From an uncultured Clostridia bacterium (GTDB lineage Bacteria; Bacillota; Clostridia; TANB77; CAG-508): a stretch of 42,735 bases of DNA. The stretch covers positions 1 to 42,735 of the forward strand of contig CAKPCF010000012.1 in the NCBI GenBank assembly GCA_934141445.1, given 5' to 3'. Positions 8,830 through 17,267 of the stretch are shown here, piece by piece (position 1 is the stretch's first letter; the number at the start of each line of letters is the position of its first letter). The translations under genes and the position numbers were made by a program. A model generated the notes under the pieces. That model was not told the origin of the DNA, searched no databases, and saw only the letters and a list, made by a program, of their open reading frames with translations.

Positions 8830-9324
8830 TTATTTAGTTGTTTTGTTTTCAAATAGTTTTCCAGATGAAGAACCATTTGAACCACCATTATTTGAAGAAT
8901 TATTATTTCCATTATTGCCACTACCACTGTTTCCATTGTCTCCACCATTGTTGTTCTCCCCATTATTACCATCATCGCTTGTTTCTTCTTTGTAGTCTTC
9001 AAATGGATCTGATTTACCACTTTCATAATTCTTTCTACTTTCGTATATGCTCAAATCTGTTGAACCTATACTATATGATGCAATAACACTTCCAATGTCT
9101 AATCCAGAAGATGTATTTGAACTAGATGTTGTATTATTATTTTTTGACTTTTCTTCTGAAATTTGTTGAATTGTACTAGTTACTGTTGCATCAGCAGTAT
9201 ATGTTATAGAAGTTGGTGCTAATTTATTGTTTGGCATACTATCATAAAAAGCAATTCCTAGTGTAATAGTAACAATCATCAATAATAATACACCAATAAA
9301 TAATTCTTTTACTAAAGATTTCAT
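8830..9324 (-). CDS. PilP-like pilus accessory protein with N/G/S-rich tail
   Basis: Small protein (164 aa) with one N-terminal membrane segment (about 7-28), an extracellular Ser/Thr/Asn linker, then YESGKSDPFEDY, which recalls the conserved DPF region of PilP. The last ~50 residues are almost only Asn, Gly, Ser and Asp and are probably disordered. It lies 12 bases after pilO and before pilA, the position of pilP in other pilus operons. Homology is too weak to be certain; the name rests on position and the DPF motif. Ribosome-binding site AAGGAGG. Confidence 0.55.
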   Translation of the reverse strand: MKSLVKELFIGVLLLMIVTITLGIAFYDSMPNNKLAPTSITYTADATVTSTIQQISEEKSKNNNTTSSSNTSSGLDIGSVIASYSIGSTDLSIYESRKNYESGKSDPFEDYKEETSDDGNNGENNNGGDNGNSGSGNNGNNNSSNNGGSNGSSSGKLFENKTTK

Positions 9325-9336
9325 TTCTTCCTCCTT

Positions 9337-10161
9337 CTATCTTGCTGTATTAGTTGTATTAGTTGTATTAGTTGTGTTTGTAGTATTAGTTGTTGTATTA
9401 GCTGTTGCTGTATTTACTACATTATTTCCTACTGCATTTGTATCTGTTGTATTTCCTGCAACTGTTGTATTGTCTACTGTGTTTCCAGATACTGTATTTG
9501 TATTAGTTGTATCAGAACTTGACGTGCCAGATGATAATGATGTTATTGTTTCATTATTGATTGGAACATTTAAAGCACTAAATGTAGCTTGTACTCCTGA
9601 ACCACCTTTTGCCATTTTGAAATTCTTAATTTCAAATCCTAATCTATCATCATCTTCAATATCATAAACAAATTCTATAACTGAATTATATGTTCCTGAT
9701 ACTGTGAAATTTATATCTGCCATTGTGTAATAATCTGAATTACTTGTTGTAGCTGTTGTACTCTTAACAAAAGTAAAGTTTAATGAAACACCTTCTGTTG
9801 TAGCATAATTACCAACTATTGTCCACAAGAAATCAACATCATAAGCTTTTGGACTATTTGAACTATTGCTTTCTTCTGGTTCTTCATCTTCTGTTTTTAC
9901 TGTTGGAGCTAAAGCTTCATATTGCTCTTTTTTTGTTTTGTAGTTTTTTACAGCTGTTGTTAAAGCAGTTCTTTTACTTTCAAATTCTGTTGTATTTTTT
10001 CTGTTTAAATCACTAATTTTTGTTTCTAGTTGCTTATTATCTGCATTTACTTGTTCATAATTTGCAACCTTTAACAATTTTGTATCAATACCATCTATAG
10101 CTACTGTATAACAGCAGAAAATTGACAATATTAGTACAAGTGAAAATACTATCTTTCTCAT
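9337..10161 (-). CDS. pilO: PilO-like pilus alignment protein
   Basis: Bitopic protein (274 aa): one N-terminal membrane helix (about 5-22), a coiled coil (about 35-85), an acidic linker, then a ferredoxin-like domain (about 105-200) with the PilO feature FTVSGTYNSVIEFVYDIE. PilO pairs with PilN in the inner-membrane complex. Its ATG overlaps the stop of pilMN (ATGA), a sign of translational coupling. The last ~70 residues are a low-complexity Thr/Asn/Val tail ending in TNT repeats, which is unusual for PilO. Confidence 0.8.
   Translation of the reverse strand: MRKIVFSLVLILSIFCCYTVAIDGIDTKLLKVANYEQVNADNKQLETKISDLNRKNTTEFESKRTALTTAVKNYKTKKEQYEALAPTVKTEDEEPEESNSSNSPKAYDVDFLWTIVGNYATTEGVSLNFTFVKSTTATTSNSDYYTMADINFTVSGTYNSVIEFVYDIEDDDRLGFEIKNFKMAKGGSGVQATFSALNVPINNETITSLSSGTSSSDTTNTNTVSGNTVDNTTVAGNTTDTNAVGNNVVNTATANTTTNTTNTTNTTNTTNTAR
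9347..9400 (-). repeat. Short 9-bp tandem repeat in the pilO 3' end
   Basis: About three near-identical 9-base units (TAGTTGTAT on the plus strand, from 9351) followed by degenerate copies encode the Thr-Asn tail of PilO. The unit length is a multiple of three, so copy changes would lengthen or shorten the tail without breaking the frame. Confidence 0.65.
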
Positions 10162-11837
10162 GGTAATTCTCCTTCTATTGTAACTTTAACTACCTCTCCT
10201 TCTTTTGTACCACTTGTTGATTTTACATCTGCTAAAATATTCTCTGTTGTTAGTAATCCTTTAAAGAAACCTAATTGCTCATATTGTGAAGCTTCTGCTT
10301 GAATAACAATATGTGTATCTTCTGTATTTTCTATTGATGTTATTTTAACTTTTTGAGGTATTTTAGTCATAATCTTTGTTAATAGATTTGGTATTGCATC
10401 TTTTCCAATGATTCTTTCTTTAACTGTAGTTGTGCTACTATCTGAATCATCAGATGTTGGATTATTTAATTTATTTATTGCATCTATCATTGTACTATAA
10501 CTTGCTGCTTGTGCATTTATTGTAGAAAGTTGTGTATCCATTTTAGAAAGTTCACTTTGTGTCTTACTTAATGCTGTTGCAACTTCTTCTGACTTTGTCT
10601 CAATTTGTTTTGTAACATAATTTGAAAATCCAATAAATCCAATTGTTGCAATTAAAGCAACTGCTGTTCCTCTAAGCATAAGTTTTTCATAAGGAACTAA
10701 AGGACCTTTAAAAGACATATTTATTGGTACATTTGGCAATTTACCACCTGTACCATCCGCTTTCTTACCTTGTTTTCCATGTATTGGCAACATATTTTTT
10801 AATTTTGCAAATACATCTGAATTCATTGCACTAGCAGAATTAGCATAGTTTAGTTCTTTCATACCATAACCTAAGCCGTCCATAGCAAGAGCAATAGCTG
10901 AATTAACTTCTATATAATCTTTGATAGAATTTCTAACATTTCCACCTTCTAAGAAATATGGTCTTAAAATTTCACATTTTACATTAAGCATATATTCTTG
11001 GAAATATAAATCTAAGTTGTTAATTGCTGTTCCAGCACCTGTTATATATATTTTTGTTACATTTCCAAATGCACTATCTAATATTTTTTTACTTTCTGTT
11101 ACTATTTTATATAATGTAGGCATTATATCTTCAAGATGTTCATTTCCTTCTGCCTGCATAGCTTGTAATTCTTGAGTATATATTGTTATATTTTTGCAAA
11201 TATCATAAGATTTTGCCATAGAATTTTCTGTTTTGTTTATTTCCTCAAGAATATTTTTCATTCCAACATCAATTGTATCTATTCTGTATATCTGTCCATT
11301 TAAAATAGTAGTAATTTTTGTTGTATCTTCAATATTTATAATTGCAACATTATCTTTGTCCCCAACTTCTACTATATTTGTGATACTTGCTGAAATTGGT
11401 GCCATTGAAGTTAATTTATACTGACTTAAATGTTGAGCTTTTTTTGAAATATCTGCTTTATTATCTGCAATGTACAAAGCTTTTAGCTTTTCTGAATTTT
11501 CCTTATCATTCATTACAAGATAACGCATCTCTAAAGAATCTTTATTATAGTTCTTTTCGTTACAGTCCATTTCAAATTCAATTCCAACTGTACTCTTTAT
11601 ATCGTTTTTACTAAGACCAGCAAATACTTCTACATATCCATAAATTTCGTTTGAGATATTTGTACATATTGGCAATTTATAACTATTAGTTTCGCTAATA
11701 ATTTGTTCAATGGCTTTATTTAAGTCGTCATAAAAAATTACATTAAAGCTATCAACTTTAAGTGTATCTTTTTCTTTTATAACTTTTGCATATTTTATCA
11801 TTGTGTCTTCAATATAAATACCCAAACTGCTTGCCAT
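10158..11837 (-). CDS. pilMN: PilM-PilN fusion protein
   Basis: The first ~350 residues are an actin-like PilM domain (start SLGIYIEDTMIKYAKV, nucleotide-fold segment YITGAGTAINNL). A linker leads to one membrane helix (about 386-408), a coiled coil (to about 455) and a PilN-like domain to the C-terminus. In many bacteria PilM (cytoplasmic) and PilN (membrane) are separate and bind through the PilN N-terminus; here they are one chain of 559 aa, as reported for other clostridia. First gene of the pilus operon, with a promoter upstream, and overlapping pilO by four bases. Confidence 0.85.
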   Translation of the reverse strand: MASSLGIYIEDTMIKYAKVIKEKDTLKVDSFNVIFYDDLNKAIEQIISETNSYKLPICTNISNEIYGYVEVFAGLSKNDIKSTVGIEFEMDCNEKNYNKDSLEMRYLVMNDKENSEKLKALYIADNKADISKKAQHLSQYKLTSMAPISASITNIVEVGDKDNVAIINIEDTTKITTILNGQIYRIDTIDVGMKNILEEINKTENSMAKSYDICKNITIYTQELQAMQAEGNEHLEDIMPTLYKIVTESKKILDSAFGNVTKIYITGAGTAINNLDLYFQEYMLNVKCEILRPYFLEGGNVRNSIKDYIEVNSAIALAMDGLGYGMKELNYANSASAMNSDVFAKLKNMLPIHGKQGKKADGTGGKLPNVPINMSFKGPLVPYEKLMLRGTAVALIATIGFIGFSNYVTKQIETKSEEVATALSKTQSELSKMDTQLSTINAQAASYSTMIDAINKLNNPTSDDSDSSTTTVKERIIGKDAIPNLLTKIMTKIPQKVKITSIENTEDTHIVIQAEASQYEQLGFFKGLLTTENILADVKSTSGTKEGEVVKVTIEGELP

Positions 11838-11910
11838 TCTTATTTCTCCTTTGTTTTATCTATTACTATTATTTCAAAATTCGCTAATTTAATACTTTTA
11901 ATATAGTATA

Positions 11911-11939
11911 TTTATATATTTTTTTTCCCTTTCAGTCAA
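11911..11939 (-). promoter_or_regulatory. Promoter of the type IV pilus operon
   Basis: Minus strand: TTGACT, 17 bases, TATAAA. It lies about 75 bases upstream of pilMN and just past the end of fbp, and is the only good housekeeping-type promoter for the operon. Confidence 0.75.
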
Positions 11940-11983
11940 TAGATTTTACTGAATAGTAATTCAATTGTAAACAAACTGTAATA

Positions 11984-13957
11984 TTATATTTTTTCTTTTA
12001 ATATTCCTTCTCTATATGCAATTAGTAAATTCTTTAAATCAGAGATTTCCCTAGATAGTTTTTCTCCAATATCTGTATCTCTAACACTTTTCCTTTTTTC
12101 GACATTTTCCTGCAAAATAATTTCACTCTTTATATCACTACCACACTCAATTGCCTTTTGCTTTGATTCAAATGGTTCATTTACGGCAAGCACTAATCCA
12201 TTTGAATTATATGTTAAAGTATATCCTGCAATTCCTGTAGTAGACTGATAAGCTTTTGAAAATCCTCCATCTATTACAATAAGTTTTCCTTTAGCTCTAA
12301 TTGGACTCTCTCCATCTTTTACTTTTACTGGGATATGTCCATTTATTATATGTCCCTCTTCTACACTAACACCAAAATTTTCTAAAATTTTATTACAAAT
12401 TTCTTCCTTGTTTACTTTTTCATAATAAGGATTCTTATTTTCCTTATGTAGCTCTTTTTCATTTAAGAAATATCTTTCAAAAGTAGCTGCTTTATCTTTT
12501 CCAAAAAGTGGTGATTTGGGTCCACACCAAAAATACCACATATAATCAATTGCTTCTTGATTTTTTCCATTACTATCTCCAAAGAAAGCCTTATGTGCAA
12601 CATTTTCAATATGTTCCATAAGTTCTTTGCCTTTACATTTTTTGCCTAATATCTCAACTTGTTCAAATTCTCCATTTTCAAGCATAGGAATACAACCATG
12701 AAATAGTACATTTTGATTAAAGTTTTGATAAATATGACCTTTTGAATATAGAAAGTTTATATGTGCATTCAATTTTTCACTATGAATAAAAGAATTCTTT
12801 AATCTTTCAACAATTTCAGCCTCTTCTTCACTCAATTTATATGGATTCTTTTTATCTATTGTAGGAAAATTCTTGTCATTTAATTCATATTCTTTTTCAT
12901 TTACTAAAACTGTTCCTTTTTCAAAATCAATTTTATCTAAAAATAATCTATCTTTCATTTTATATTCAGGATGCTTCTTTATTAGCTGACCTTCAAGCTT
13001 AAACTGTATTACAGAAATTGCTTTATGAATTTTTGAAATTATTATTTTATCGCTATTGCTATATCTAGATAATTCTTTAGATTTTGGAAAGAAATTTTTA
13101 CATTCATCATCAGCATAAGTATTTATCGCAAACATTGAAAGTGGTCTGATATTTATTCCATAGCCCTCTTCTAATGTTGCTAAATTATCATATCTACTAC
13201 AAATTCTAATAACATTCGCAATGCAAGCCTCGTTTCCACTAGCTGCTCCCATCCATAAAATATCATGGTTTCCCCATTGTATATCTAAGCTATGAAATTC
13301 CATCAATTTATCCATAATTATTGGTGCACCTGGACCTCTATCATAAATATCGCCAATTATATGTAAATGGTCTATTGCCATTCTCTTTATCAAATCAGAA
13401 ATAGCAATAATAAAAGCATCTGCTCTGTTTAAATCAATTATACTCTCTATAATTTGTTTATAATATTTTTCTTTATTTCTATCTTCACCTTGTGAATGTA
13501 ATAATTCATCTATTATATAGTCAAACCCCTTTGGAAGTGCTTTACGAACTTTTGAACGAGTATATTTTGAGCTTACTGCTCTGCTTACTTCTATCAATCT
13601 ATAAAGCATTATTCGGTACCACTCATTTAGTACATTTTCATAATTTTCTTCTTTTTCAAAAGATTTTTTCACAAGGTTCATTTTTTCTTCTGGATAATAT
13701 ATTAAGGTTGCAAGTTCTTTTCTATCATGTTCAGTAATTGAGTTTTTATACAATTCCTCTATCTTACTTTTTATAATTCCTGAACCATTATTTAAAATAT
13801 GAATAAAAGCTTCATATTCTCCATGTATATCACTTAAAAACAATTCTGTTCCTTTAGGAAGATTTAATATAGCTTGCAAATTTATTATTTCCTCAGAAAC
13901 TTCTTGAATATTTCTATAAGATTTACTTAATAATTCTAGATATTTCTCGTTTTCCAT
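11984..13957 (-). CDS. fbp: Fructose-1,6-bisphosphatase, class III
   Basis: Firmicutes-type gluconeogenic enzyme (657 aa) that turns fructose 1,6-bisphosphate into fructose 6-phosphate and phosphate. Metallophosphatase motifs are visible: LFLSDIHGEYEAF near residue 40, HIIGDIYDRGPG near 200, QWGNHDILWMGA near 227, and INGHIPVKV near 540. Length matches the family (about 640-670). Start follows AAAGGA. It stands alone between the pilus operon and the divergent dodecin/spoVA block. Confident call. Confidence 0.96.
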   Translation of the reverse strand: MENEKYLELLSKSYRNIQEVSEEIINLQAILNLPKGTELFLSDIHGEYEAFIHILNNGSGIIKSKIEELYKNSITEHDRKELATLIYYPEEKMNLVKKSFEKEENYENVLNEWYRIMLYRLIEVSRAVSSKYTRSKVRKALPKGFDYIIDELLHSQGEDRNKEKYYKQIIESIIDLNRADAFIIAISDLIKRMAIDHLHIIGDIYDRGPGAPIIMDKLMEFHSLDIQWGNHDILWMGAASGNEACIANVIRICSRYDNLATLEEGYGINIRPLSMFAINTYADDECKNFFPKSKELSRYSNSDKIIISKIHKAISVIQFKLEGQLIKKHPEYKMKDRLFLDKIDFEKGTVLVNEKEYELNDKNFPTIDKKNPYKLSEEEAEIVERLKNSFIHSEKLNAHINFLYSKGHIYQNFNQNVLFHGCIPMLENGEFEQVEILGKKCKGKELMEHIENVAHKAFFGDSNGKNQEAIDYMWYFWCGPKSPLFGKDKAATFERYFLNEKELHKENKNPYYEKVNKEEICNKILENFGVSVEEGHIINGHIPVKVKDGESPIRAKGKLIVIDGGFSKAYQSTTGIAGYTLTYNSNGLVLAVNEPFESKQKAIECGSDIKSEIILQENVEKRKSVRDTDIGEKLSREISDLKNLLIAYREGILKEKI

Positions 13958-14075
13958 AAAATATGTCCTTTCTCTTTCAATTTAGCTTATTGTATTTATG
14001 AATTATGATTTTTTTATGAATAATTTATGTCTTTTATGGAAAATATATGAACAAATAAATTTAGGAGGTTTTTAT

Positions 14076-14315
14076 ATGAATTGTGAAAAACATATTAAAA
14101 TAACAGGATATTCAAATATTTCTTGGAAGGATGCTATTGTTAAATCAATTGCTGAAGCTTCTTGCACTTTAAATAATCTATCTGGAATTACAGTACTTTC
14201 TCAAAGAGCAACTGTAAATAATAATAAGATAGCCGAATACCTTGTTGACCTTGACGTTACATTCTTTATAGAAAATGAAAAGAAAGACAGTCAAGAAGAC
14301 CAAGATAATATGTAA
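14076..14315 (+). CDS. Dodecin-family flavin-binding protein
   Basis: A 79-aa protein matching dodecins, small proteins that assemble into hollow dodecamers and store flavin. The pattern is KITGYSNISWKDAIVKSI, then EASCTLNNLSGITVL and YLVDLDVTFFIE, with the conserved Trp in the SWKDA segment. I start at 14076, where TTAGGAGG lies 7 bases upstream; an in-frame ATG at 13998 has no such site. It precedes spoVAC by 71 bases on the same strand and may share a transcript, so expression in sporulation is possible. A short acidic tail follows the dodecin core. Confidence 0.8.
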   Translation: MNCEKHIKITGYSNISWKDAIVKSIAEASCTLNNLSGITVLSQRATVNNNKIAEYLVDLDVTFFIENEKKDSQEDQDNM

Positions 14316-14386
14316 TAAAAAATCTATGATACAATTTATGTTTTTTACTAAATATTAGTAAAGACAAGAAAGGAGTAAATTTATTT

Positions 14387-14848
14387 ATGAAAGTCGAAAG
14401 TAAAGAAGATTATCAAAAATATGTTGATAAGAAAACGCCAAACTCTCCCATCTTAAAAAATTGTTTCAACGCTTTTTGGGTTGGTGGCTTAATTTGTTCT
14501 ATTGGTCAAATTATATTTGAGTTTTGTAAAATGCGTGGTTTAGAAGAAAGTAGCTGTTATACAGTTGTTTCAATTTTGCTAATCTTTTTAAGTGCATTTT
14601 TAACTGCATTAAATATATTTAATAGAATTGGAAAATTTGCTGGTGCTGGTTCTTTAGTACCTATAACAGGATTTGCCAACTCAATTGTTTCACCAGCTAT
14701 GGAATATAAATCAGAAGGTTATGTTTTAGGTGTTGGTGCTAAAATGTTTACAGTCGCTGGTCCAGTTTTAGTATATGGCATCTCTTCTGCTATGATTGTT
14801 GGAATTATTTATTTAATTTTTAATACACAAAGTATTACTCTAATTTAA
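14387..14848 (+). CDS. spoVAC: Stage V sporulation protein AC
   Basis: Membrane protein (153 aa) of the SpoVA channel that moves dipicolinic acid into the forespore and releases it in germination. Four hydrophobic segments are visible, with family motifs KNCFNAFWVGGLICSIGQ near residue 25 and GAGSLVPITGFANSI near 87. Start after AAGGAGT. It begins the conserved order spoVAC-spoVAD-spoVAE. A forespore sigma-G promoter would be expected, but I could not identify a clear match. Confidence 0.95.
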   Translation: MKVESKEDYQKYVDKKTPNSPILKNCFNAFWVGGLICSIGQIIFEFCKMRGLEESSCYTVVSILLIFLSAFLTALNIFNRIGKFAGAGSLVPITGFANSIVSPAMEYKSEGYVLGVGAKMFTVAGPVLVYGISSAMIVGIIYLIFNTQSITLI

Positions 14849-14903
14849 AAATATAAAAGAAAGAATATGCTAAAACTTAAGCATATATATGAGGATTTTA
14901 AAA

Positions 14904-15909
14904 TTGAAAAAAGTTGGAAATCAAAGTTTTGTTTTAAATTCACCAGTAAATATTGTAAGTACAGCCAGTATTGTTGGTCCAAAAGAAAAAGATGGACCTC
15001 TAAATAAATATTTTGACCAATGCTTAGAAGATGAGTTTTGGGGCGAAAAGTCTTGGGAAAAAGCAGAAAGTAAATTCATAAAAGAAACTGTTAATATGGC
15101 AATTGCAAAATCTAAAATTGCACATACAGATATTGATTTCTGCTTTGCAGGTGATTTATTAAATCAATGTATATCATCTTCTTTTGGACTTCGTGAAATC
15201 AATATCCCATTCTTCGGTGTCTTTGGAGCATGCTCAACATTTGTTGAATCTATTACACTAGGCTCAATGACCATTGATGGTGATTTTGCAACAAATGTAG
15301 TTTGTGCAAGTTCTAGTCATTTCTGTAGTGCTGAAAAGCAATTTAGATTTCCTTTGGAGCTTGGAAATCAAAGGCCACCATCTAGTCAATGGACTGTAAC
15401 AGGAAGTGGTTGTGCTGTTCTATCTAAAAATGGTACTGGTCCTAAAATAACAATGCTTACTCCTCGGAAAAATTGTAGACATGGGTATCAAAGATGCAAA
15501 TAACATGGGTGCTGCAATGGCTGGTGCAGCTGCTGATACTCTTATAACTCATTTTAAAGATACTGGTAGAAAACCAAGTGATTATGATGCTATCTTTTCT
15601 GGAGATTTAGGATATATTGGAAAAGATATACTAATTGATTTAGCAAGTTCTAAAGGATATAACATTAGAGCAAATTACAATGATTGCGGTGTTTTAATTT
15701 TTGATAAAGAAAAACAAGATACTCACTCTGGTGGCTCTGGTTGCGGTTGTATTGCAACAGTATTTTCTGGTTATATTTATCAAATGTTTCAAGAAAAAAA
15801 ATATAAAAAAGTATTACTTATGGCAACTGGTGCTTTAATGAATTCAACAAGTTCTCAACAAGGTGAGTCTATCCCCGGAATTGCACATGCTATTAGTATT
15901 GAAGCATAG
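14904..15909 (+). CDS. spoVAD: Stage V sporulation protein AD, split by a +1 frameshift at CGG
   Basis: SpoVAD has a thiolase-like fold and binds dipicolinic acid. The first part (to about 15464) shows STASIVGPKEKDGPL and GVFGACSTFVES; the second (from 15466) shows DMGIKDANNMGAAMAGAAAD and GESIPGIAHAISIE. One extra base separates them: CCT CGG AAA in frame zero, while skipping C15465 gives CCT GGA AAA ATT GTA GAC, the expected Pro-Gly-Lys-Ile-Val-Asp. Read with the skip the product is 334 aa, close to the family's ~338; without it translation stops at 15503 after about 199 aa. The TTG start at 14904 has GAGGA at good spacing and gives the usual LKKVGNQ beginning; an ATG at 14889 lacks a site. 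Confidence 0.85.
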
Positions 15910-15957
15910 CACATCGTAGCTTTTCCTATACTTTTAAATTTACAATAGAAAGGAGTT

Positions 15958-15970
15958 CGCATTCTTTGCG
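15958..15970 (+). promoter_or_regulatory. Small hairpin in an unusually long RBS-start gap of spoVAE
   Basis: AAAGGAG ends at 15955 but the spoVAE ATG is at 15982, a gap of 26 bases. A 4-bp hairpin (CGCA, loop TTCTT, TGCG) sits in the gap and would shorten the distance. An in-frame TAA at 15979-15981 rules out an upstream start. Confidence 0.4.
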
Positions 15971-15981
15971 ATATATAATAA

Positions 15982-16350
15982 ATGGATTGGTTTATGATTC
16001 TAAAGGCCTTTATAATAGGTGGCTTAATCTGTATAGTTGGACAAATTTTAATTGATAAAACCAAACTTACATCAGCCAGAATATTAGTTGTTTTTGTAAC
16101 AACTGGTGCTATTTTAGGTGGTCTTGGTATTTACAAATATCTAATTGATTTTGCCGGTTGTGGTGCAACAGTTCCATTAACTGGTTTTGGAAATCTATTA
16201 GCCAAAGGTACTATTGATGCAATATCTGAAAAAGGATTCCTTGGTGTTTTCACAGGTGGTGTTACAGCAGCCGCTGGTGGCATATCAGCAGCAGTATTTT
16301 TTGGATACATTGCCTCTCTTATTTCTAAGCCTAAAATCAAAAAACAATAG
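15982..16350 (+). CDS. spoVAE: Stage V sporulation protein AE
   Basis: Small membrane subunit (122 aa) of the SpoVA dipicolinate channel. The family signature GGLICIVGQILIDKTKLT is near the N-terminus, with TVPLTGFGNLLAKG near residue 70 and a final Gly/Ala-rich membrane segment. Three or four hydrophobic helices. It is the last gene of the spoVA block and ends just before a terminator. The start is fixed by a stop codon directly upstream, although the ribosome-binding site is 26 bases away. Confidence 0.95.
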   Translation: MDWFMILKAFIIGGLICIVGQILIDKTKLTSARILVVFVTTGAILGGLGIYKYLIDFAGCGATVPLTGFGNLLAKGTIDAISEKGFLGVFTGGVTAAAGGISAAVFFGYIASLISKPKIKKQ

Positions 16351-16352
16351 AA

Positions 16353-16390
16353 AAAACGGAATTGTTGATTCATTCATGCAATTCCGTTTT
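16353..16390 (+). terminator. Terminator after the spoVA block
   Basis: A 12-bp perfect stem (AAAACGGAATTG with its complement at 16379-16390), 14-base loop, then a T-rich tail, two bases past the spoVAE stop. Confidence 0.88.
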
Positions 16391-16453
16391 ATTATTTTAT
16401 TCTCATTTTATTTTCCAAGTAACCAATTTATAACATTTATTTTTCCTAAAAAT

Positions 16454-16491
16454 ATCAATAGTATTGGAAATTTTTTTCCAATACTATTGAT
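16454..16491. repeat. Perfect 17-bp inverted repeat with 4-base loop
   Basis: Arms 16454-16470 and 16475-16491 are exact complements around TTTT. It lies 64 bases past the spoVA terminator and before the GC-rich orphan unit. It may be a second, back-up terminator; the stem is long and AT-rich and no gene end is nearby. Confidence 0.7.
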
Positions 16492-16579
16492 TTAATTATA
16501 TTTTTGGAATTTTTTTGCAACTTTTTAGATGTGCGTGATAGCTTATATAATAAGTTTTCTATAGTCCAAGCATATAAAA

Positions 16580-16619
16580 AGCCCCTGTGTGCAGAGGTTT
16601 ATTTCTACACACAGAGGCT
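16580..16619 (-). terminator. Terminator of the GC-rich orphan gene
   Basis: On the minus strand, an 11-bp stem with one mismatch (outer AGCC/GGCT, inner CTGTGTG/CACACAG) is followed by GGCTTTTTATA. It lies about 45 bases past the orphan stop codon. Confidence 0.8.
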
Positions 16620-16661
16620 ATATCCAGCTAACTAGCCGGATGCGTTGCACTTACAACAGGA

Positions 16662-17126
16662 TTACGCCAGAGTTACGCGATAACAAGCAACAACCTTACG
16701 GTCCGTATTGATTCGCTCCATCTTAAAGCTAGACTCTTTGGACAAATTGTCCATCACTTCCAGCAGCTGCTTTTCGGTCAGCACATAATGGGGTTGATAG
16801 GACTGTCTAAAGCGTGTCTCCAGACACGGTTCTAAACACGGAGGTGCTTTCGAAGAAGCACCTTGGGACAGCACAAAGAACTCCAACTTTACGTTCGTTG
16901 TTTTTGCTTGCCGAGCAATTTGGTCAAGCAATTGACCTACAATCCAGCCAAAGATTCGGATCTTCTCGCTTTCAACAGGAGGAATTGCTTCCTTCCCATT
17001 TTCTGCATTCTGAACCTCAGAAGCATACAACTGAGCAAAGGCCAAACCCTTATCATAGATACGATCGTTGCCATGATTGCAATGGTTACCACAATTACCA
17101 CAACTCGAACACTGTTTGCAACTCAT
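16662..17126 (-). CDS. Orphan Cys-rich protein on a GC-rich island
   Basis: I do not recognise this 154-aa protein. It opens with a cysteine cluster, C-x2-C-x2-C-x2-C-x3-C (residues 3-16) with two His, which looks metal-binding. The remainder is soluble-looking, with a segment IRIFGWIVGQLLDQIARQ and a Pro/Cys stretch near residue 100. I start at 17126, where AAAGGAG is 7 bases upstream. GC is about 42-50% in sampled stretches, far above the neighbours, and it uses CGA, CGC and one in-frame CGG (codon 72) for Arg, which native genes avoid or rarely use. Its own strong promoter and terminator and the composition suggest recent transfer. Confidence 0.6.
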   Translation of the reverse strand: MSCKQCSSCGNCGNHCNHGNDRIYDKGLAFAQLYASEVQNAENGKEAIPPVESEKIRIFGWIVGQLLDQIARQAKTTNVKLEFFVLSQGASSKAPPCLEPCLETRFRQSYQPHYVLTEKQLLEVMDNLSKESSFKMERINTDRKVVACYRVTLA

Positions 17127-17188
17127 ACATTTACTCCTTTCAGTCTTGCAGAGCATGCTAATGTTACAAAGTAACTACGTACATTTGA

Positions 17189-17217
17189 ATTATAGCACCA
17201 ATTCCAGTACTTTACAA
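17189..17217 (-). promoter_or_regulatory. Strong promoter of the orphan gene
   Basis: Minus strand: TTGTAA, 17 bases, perfect TATAAT with a TGC extended -10. Transcription would start near 17182. A small dyad (GTTAC, TTT, GTAAC) lies in the short leader. Confidence 0.8.
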
Positions 17218-17267
17218 CAAATTTATATGTTTTTTTCGTGTTTTTTCTGTGTTCTCATTTATGTAAA

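Noticed and set aside
8802..9086. Overlapping frames opposite and beside the PilP-like gene
   Set aside because: They mirror the low-complexity Asn/Gly codons of the real gene and lack ribosome-binding sites.
9347..9400. Short tandem repeat considered as a CRISPR-like array
   Set aside because: Units are 9 bases with no spacers and lie in frame inside pilO; they encode its Thr-Asn tail.
13998..14075. N-terminal extension of the dodecin gene from an upstream ATG
   Set aside because: The strong ribosome-binding site at 14063-14068 and dodecin homology both support the start at 14076.
15465..15467. Classic P-site slippage as the frameshift mechanism
   Set aside because: Neither CCT (spoVAD) nor AAA (prepilin) can re-pair well one base downstream (CTC, AAC), and no Shine-Dalgarno-like stimulator precedes either site; out-of-frame binding of tRNA-Gly to GGA fits better if shifting is real.
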